From CAZFZT01 sp964523675 (GTDB taxonomy: Bacteria > Planctomycetota > Phycisphaerae > Phycisphaerales > SM1A02), in contig CAZFZT010000112.1 of NCBI GenBank assembly GCA_964523675.1, positions 1 through 7,487 of the forward strand: DNA of 7,487 bases. The letters are read 5' to 3'. A program made the translations under genes and the position numbers. How positions within the stretch are numbered: position 1 is the stretch's first letter; each line of letters starts with the position of its first letter. Shown here one piece after another: positions 5,691 through 7,487 of this stretch. The notes under the pieces are model-generated. The model was not told the DNA's origin, made no database searches, and saw only the letters and a list, made by a program, of their open reading frames with translations.

Positions 5691-6140
5691 TCAGGCCGTG
5701 CAGTACGCGCATGCGTGCCCCATTGCCCCTCTTTCTGCAGCCGGATGGCATTGCAACGACAGTCTTGGCGGTCGAATCTGTTGAATGACCTCCCAAACTC
5801 GTTCCACATATTCACTCGGAATCGGGCGGGCTGGCACCCTAACGATTCTGCACGGCGAAAGTGGGAAGATGAGCCACTGCGGGACAGCCCATGAAGTTCG
5901 ATCAATGCCGTAATCGAACGACGGAAACCGCTCGTGGTCCGGAAGTCGCACGATCAAACTGGATTGGAGTTTTTCTTCCGACGGCGTGCCGGTCACGCCA
6001 ACGCCCATAAGCGTTGATCCATGCTTGTGAATCACCAGTACGGTTCTAGCCTTTCTCTCTCGCTTGTTATCGAGACTCCTGACCTCATCGCAGAAGCACA
6101 CCATGCCGACTTCTATTGGTGGCGATTGCGCCGTCATCAT
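5691..6140 (-). CDS. MazF/PemK-like toxin candidate of a Panacea-type toxin-antitoxin pair
   Basis: 149 residues. The fold cues are those of the MazF/PemK/CcdB-like beta barrel: an early 'VGMVCFCDEV' strand, a charged loop, then 'RKARTVLVIHK' (compare RPxLVI in MazF/PemK), 'LMGVGVTGTPSEE', and 'GIDRTSWAVPQWLIFPL', ending with a helix (PSEYVERVWEVIQQI, 108-122). MazF/PemK proteins are mRNA-cleaving ribonucleases. Catalysis here is inferred only, and the assignment would be weaker without the neighbour. Residues 123-149 form an odd tail with C131, C144 and C147. The ATG overlaps the antitoxin stop in ATGA, with no Shine-Dalgarno visible, so translation is probably coupled to the upstream gene. 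A second ATG follows directly. Alternative: a PemK-like domain with another activity. Confidence 0.6.
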   Translation of the reverse strand: MMTAQSPPIEVGMVCFCDEVRSLDNKRERKARTVLVIHKHGSTLMGVGVTGTPSEEKLQSSLIVRLPDHERFPSFDYGIDRTSWAVPQWLIFPLSPCRIVRVPARPIPSEYVERVWEVIQQIRPPRLSLQCHPAAERGAMGHACAYCTA

Positions 6141-6676
6141 TCGCTGTTGGCGGCCGATTGCAGCCCTGAAGCGAACGCCGCGAAAGCACTAGCATCTTGT
6201 TGCTTCTGAAGTTCGACCTCTGCCCGCATATTCTCCGATTGAATCGGTGGGCTGTCGTTGTACCAGCTGGCATGTTCTCGCGCTAAGCGATATGCCATTT
6301 CGCTGTGAGTTTTTGCTCGGAGTTGTTCGCCGGTCATGTGCCCGTACCGCTGCCAAACGCGGTCCACGATTAGCCGATCCTCCTCGCTGAGTCCGCTCGG
6401 CTGATTGAGTTGCTGGCCAGCAAGAGGAAGTTGTTGGCGACCTTGAAAAACCTTGAACACGGGCGGAACCACTGGGCCGTCACGCCATGCCTTTACCCGC
6501 TCCGAAAACAGGTCTCGGCTTCGCTCGTACTGCGAAAGACACTGCGCGTAGTACAGCAGTTTTTGCAGTTTCCATGCAGTGAAGTCTTTGTCCTCCACCG
6601 AACGCGCGTGAAGGGCAAATTCGCGCGCTACAGCCATTGCACTAGGGAGATGGTCGGGTGTTAGACTCACTGCCAA
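6137..6676 (-). CDS. Panacea-domain (DUF4065/SocA-like) antitoxin candidate
   Basis: Up to 179 residues. The Panacea signature is clear: 'AMAVAREFALHA', then KLQKLLYYAQ (36-45), then W64-x2-GPVVPPVFKVF (67-77), then a C-terminal helical part with 'YGHMTGEQLRAKTHSEMAYRLARE' at 111-134 (shown here as one motif by its YGHMT, LRAKTH and MAYRLA blocks). From family knowledge, Panacea domains act as antitoxins neutralising many unrelated toxin types, and SocA is a ClpXP adaptor-type relative. The extra C-terminal region (about 140-179, polar and Gln/Ala-rich) may contact the toxin. The start is uncertain: TTG 6676, GTG 6670 or ATG 6637 are all in frame and none has a Shine-Dalgarno. ATG 6637 leaves the domain intact. 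It is first in a two-gene operon, overlapping the toxin gene by 4 bases. Confidence 0.8.
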   Translation of the reverse strand: MAVSLTPDHLPSAMAVAREFALHARSVEDKDFTAWKLQKLLYYAQCLSQYERSRDLFSERVKAWRDGPVVPPVFKVFQGRQQLPLAGQQLNQPSGLSEEDRLIVDRVWQRYGHMTGEQLRAKTHSEMAYRLAREHASWYNDSPPIQSENMRAEVELQKQQDASAFAAFASGLQSAANSE

Positions 6677-6705
6677 AGAATACTATCGGTTTGACATGCA
6701 GTCTA
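6677..6705 (-). promoter_or_regulatory. Possible promoter of the toxin-antitoxin operon
   Basis: On the minus strand TAGACT (6705-6700) and TATTCT (6682-6677) are separated by 17 bases, each matching four of six consensus positions. Transcription would begin near 6670, right at the GTG, which implies a leaderless GTG start or use of ATG 6637. TAGACT also forms an inverted repeat with 6662-6667, a possible autoregulation site. All of this is weak. Confidence 0.3.
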
Positions 6706-6731
6706 GTCGAACCCCAAATGAAAATCCGCTG

Positions 6732-7487
6732 CTAGGGCCGCTTCCGGTAGGGGCCACGCTTGAGCACGCCCGCTTCGATGGCCTTGCGCTCCGCGTCCTC
6801 GACTAGCCGCACAATGTCCTCGATCTTCCAGATGCGATCCGCAAGGCCCGCCGCCATTGCTGGCGACATGCCGAGTGTCGAATGCTTGCGGCACCAGTTG
6901 TACCACATCGAATGGAGCGCAAAAGCCGCTTCCATGTTCTCAAACTTCTTGCTGTGGGCGTTTGTGAGCCGAGTCCAGCGGCGTTGGCTCATGCGGAGCG
7001 TGAGGTTCGCCCGCTCGATATGGCTTGTCGATACTCGCTTCGGATCGCAGTTGCCGATGAGGTATCGCTTCTCACAACCGATGCAAGCGGCGGGGCTGTA
7101 GCGGGCTTCATCGGCCCGCGACGTGCGATAGATTTTGACAATCTGCCCATAGTTCACCCCGAGCCGACCGAATGCGGCTTCGACCGCTTCGCGGTACACG
7201 CCGAGTCCATCGGTCGATAGTTGCGGCTTCGACATGAGGCGGCTCGCCAAGTCCTCCATGAACGCATGAGCATGGCCCGCGTCACGGTCGCCCATGATCC
7301 ACGACACGATCAGTTTCGATTCCGCGTCGATGGCATACCACGTCCAGACCGAACCGTGGCCGGGCTTGTCGCGGTTCTCCGGCCGCACGTTTTTATCCTT
7401 CGCTCCGCATAATCCCCAGATTTCATCGGCCTGAATTTGCGCGCAGGGCAAGTCCCGCAGCCGCTCATCCTCGAAGGAGAGGCAGGC
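6732..7487 (-). CDS. IS1-family-like transposase, N-terminus outside window
   Basis: 251 residues are visible and the frame is open to the right edge, so an internal TTG at 7451 is not the real start. It is a DDE transposase: D21 in 'QIQADEIWGL', D93 in 'QLSTDGLGVYREAVE' and E159 in 'STSHIERANLTLRMSQRR' are the likely catalytic triad. Supporting blocks are 'WTWYAIDAESKLIVSW', 'RYSPAACIGCEKR' (CxxC), 'RLTNAHSKKFEN', 'LHSMWYNWCRKHSTL' and 'SPAMAAGL'. This set matches transposases usually annotated as IS1 family (ISMhu11-like group) in environmental bacteria, from memory. No internal stop or frameshift is seen. The zinc-binding N-terminal part expected in the family lies beyond the window. It ends in TAG 56 bases from the Panacea open frame. 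Confidence 0.85.
   Translation of the reverse strand, partial: ACLSFEDERLRDLPCAQIQADEIWGLCGAKDKNVRPENRDKPGHGSVWTWYAIDAESKLIVSWIMGDRDAGHAHAFMEDLASRLMSKPQLSTDGLGVYREAVEAAFGRLGVNYGQIVKIYRTSRADEARYSPAACIGCEKRYLIGNCDPKRVSTSHIERANLTLRMSQRRWTRLTNAHSKKFENMEAAFALHSMWYNWCRKHSTLGMSPAMAAGLADRIWKIEDIVRLVEDAERKAIEAGVLKRGPYRKRP
6732..7487 (-). mobile_element. Insertion sequence, IS1-like, partial (left end close to 6660-6730)
   Basis: At least the transposase gene is present. The terminal inverted repeat cannot be defined because the other end lies outside the window. The element end must fall between the transposase stop (6732) and the start of the intact Panacea gene (6637-6676), so the element sits directly upstream of the toxin-antitoxin operon. 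Confidence 0.6.

Noticed and set aside
6691..6696. Perfect TTGACA on the plus strand
   Set aside because: No -10-like hexamer is found 16-19 bases downstream, and it would read antisense into the transposase gene.
1..7487. CRISPR array or prophage genes
   Set aside because: No regularly spaced direct repeats are present, and no integrase, capsid or other phage gene is seen. The only mobile gene is the IS transposase.

Overview
The window looks like chromosomal DNA from a planctomycete, most likely of the class Phycisphaerae. This is inferred from protein style, not from a search. Two features point there: small membrane proteins carrying a CxxC...CPECG zinc ribbon with a YDLRG-like segment, and a secreted protein with repeated D-L-x-G-x-G-x-V-G-V-P-D-L-L segments ending in WGPCP together with GACC-type disulfide modules. 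Base composition is GC-rich throughout.

Layout. Bases 1-447 (+) are the 3' end of recA. Converging on it is a tight three-gene minus-strand operon (2000 down to 527) of small membrane proteins with C-terminal zinc ribbons. The first two genes are tandem paralogues overlapping by ATGA. The third reads through only if two frameshifts are allowed. Divergent from this operon is a tRNA-His gene (2177-2250, +) with an encoded G-1 and C73. Between the tRNA and the next gene are three stem-loops, the last a good terminator for the gene that converges on it.

Bases 2489-4939 (-) encode an 816-residue exported, cysteine-rich modular protein. Its order is: signal peptide, beta-rich N-terminal domain, a pair of identical degenerate dockerin/EF-hand-like segments, GACC disulfide modules, two beta-sandwich regions, and three somatomedin-B-like knots at the C-terminus. 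It is followed upstream by a 173-residue membrane protein with an N-terminal zinc ribbon (5111-5632, -), so the zinc-ribbon/membrane combination occurs four times in the window, in both domain orders.

Bases 5691-6676 (-) hold the most interesting unit. It is a two-gene overlapping operon of a Panacea-domain (DUF4065/SocA-like) protein followed by a small MazF/PemK-like protein, which reads as a Panacea-type toxin-antitoxin pair. Immediately upstream of it, and running off the right edge, is an IS1-family-like transposase gene (6732-7487, -), so this end of the window is an accessory region. No gene-free stretch exceeds 300 bases. All functional calls rest on recognition of motifs by eye.
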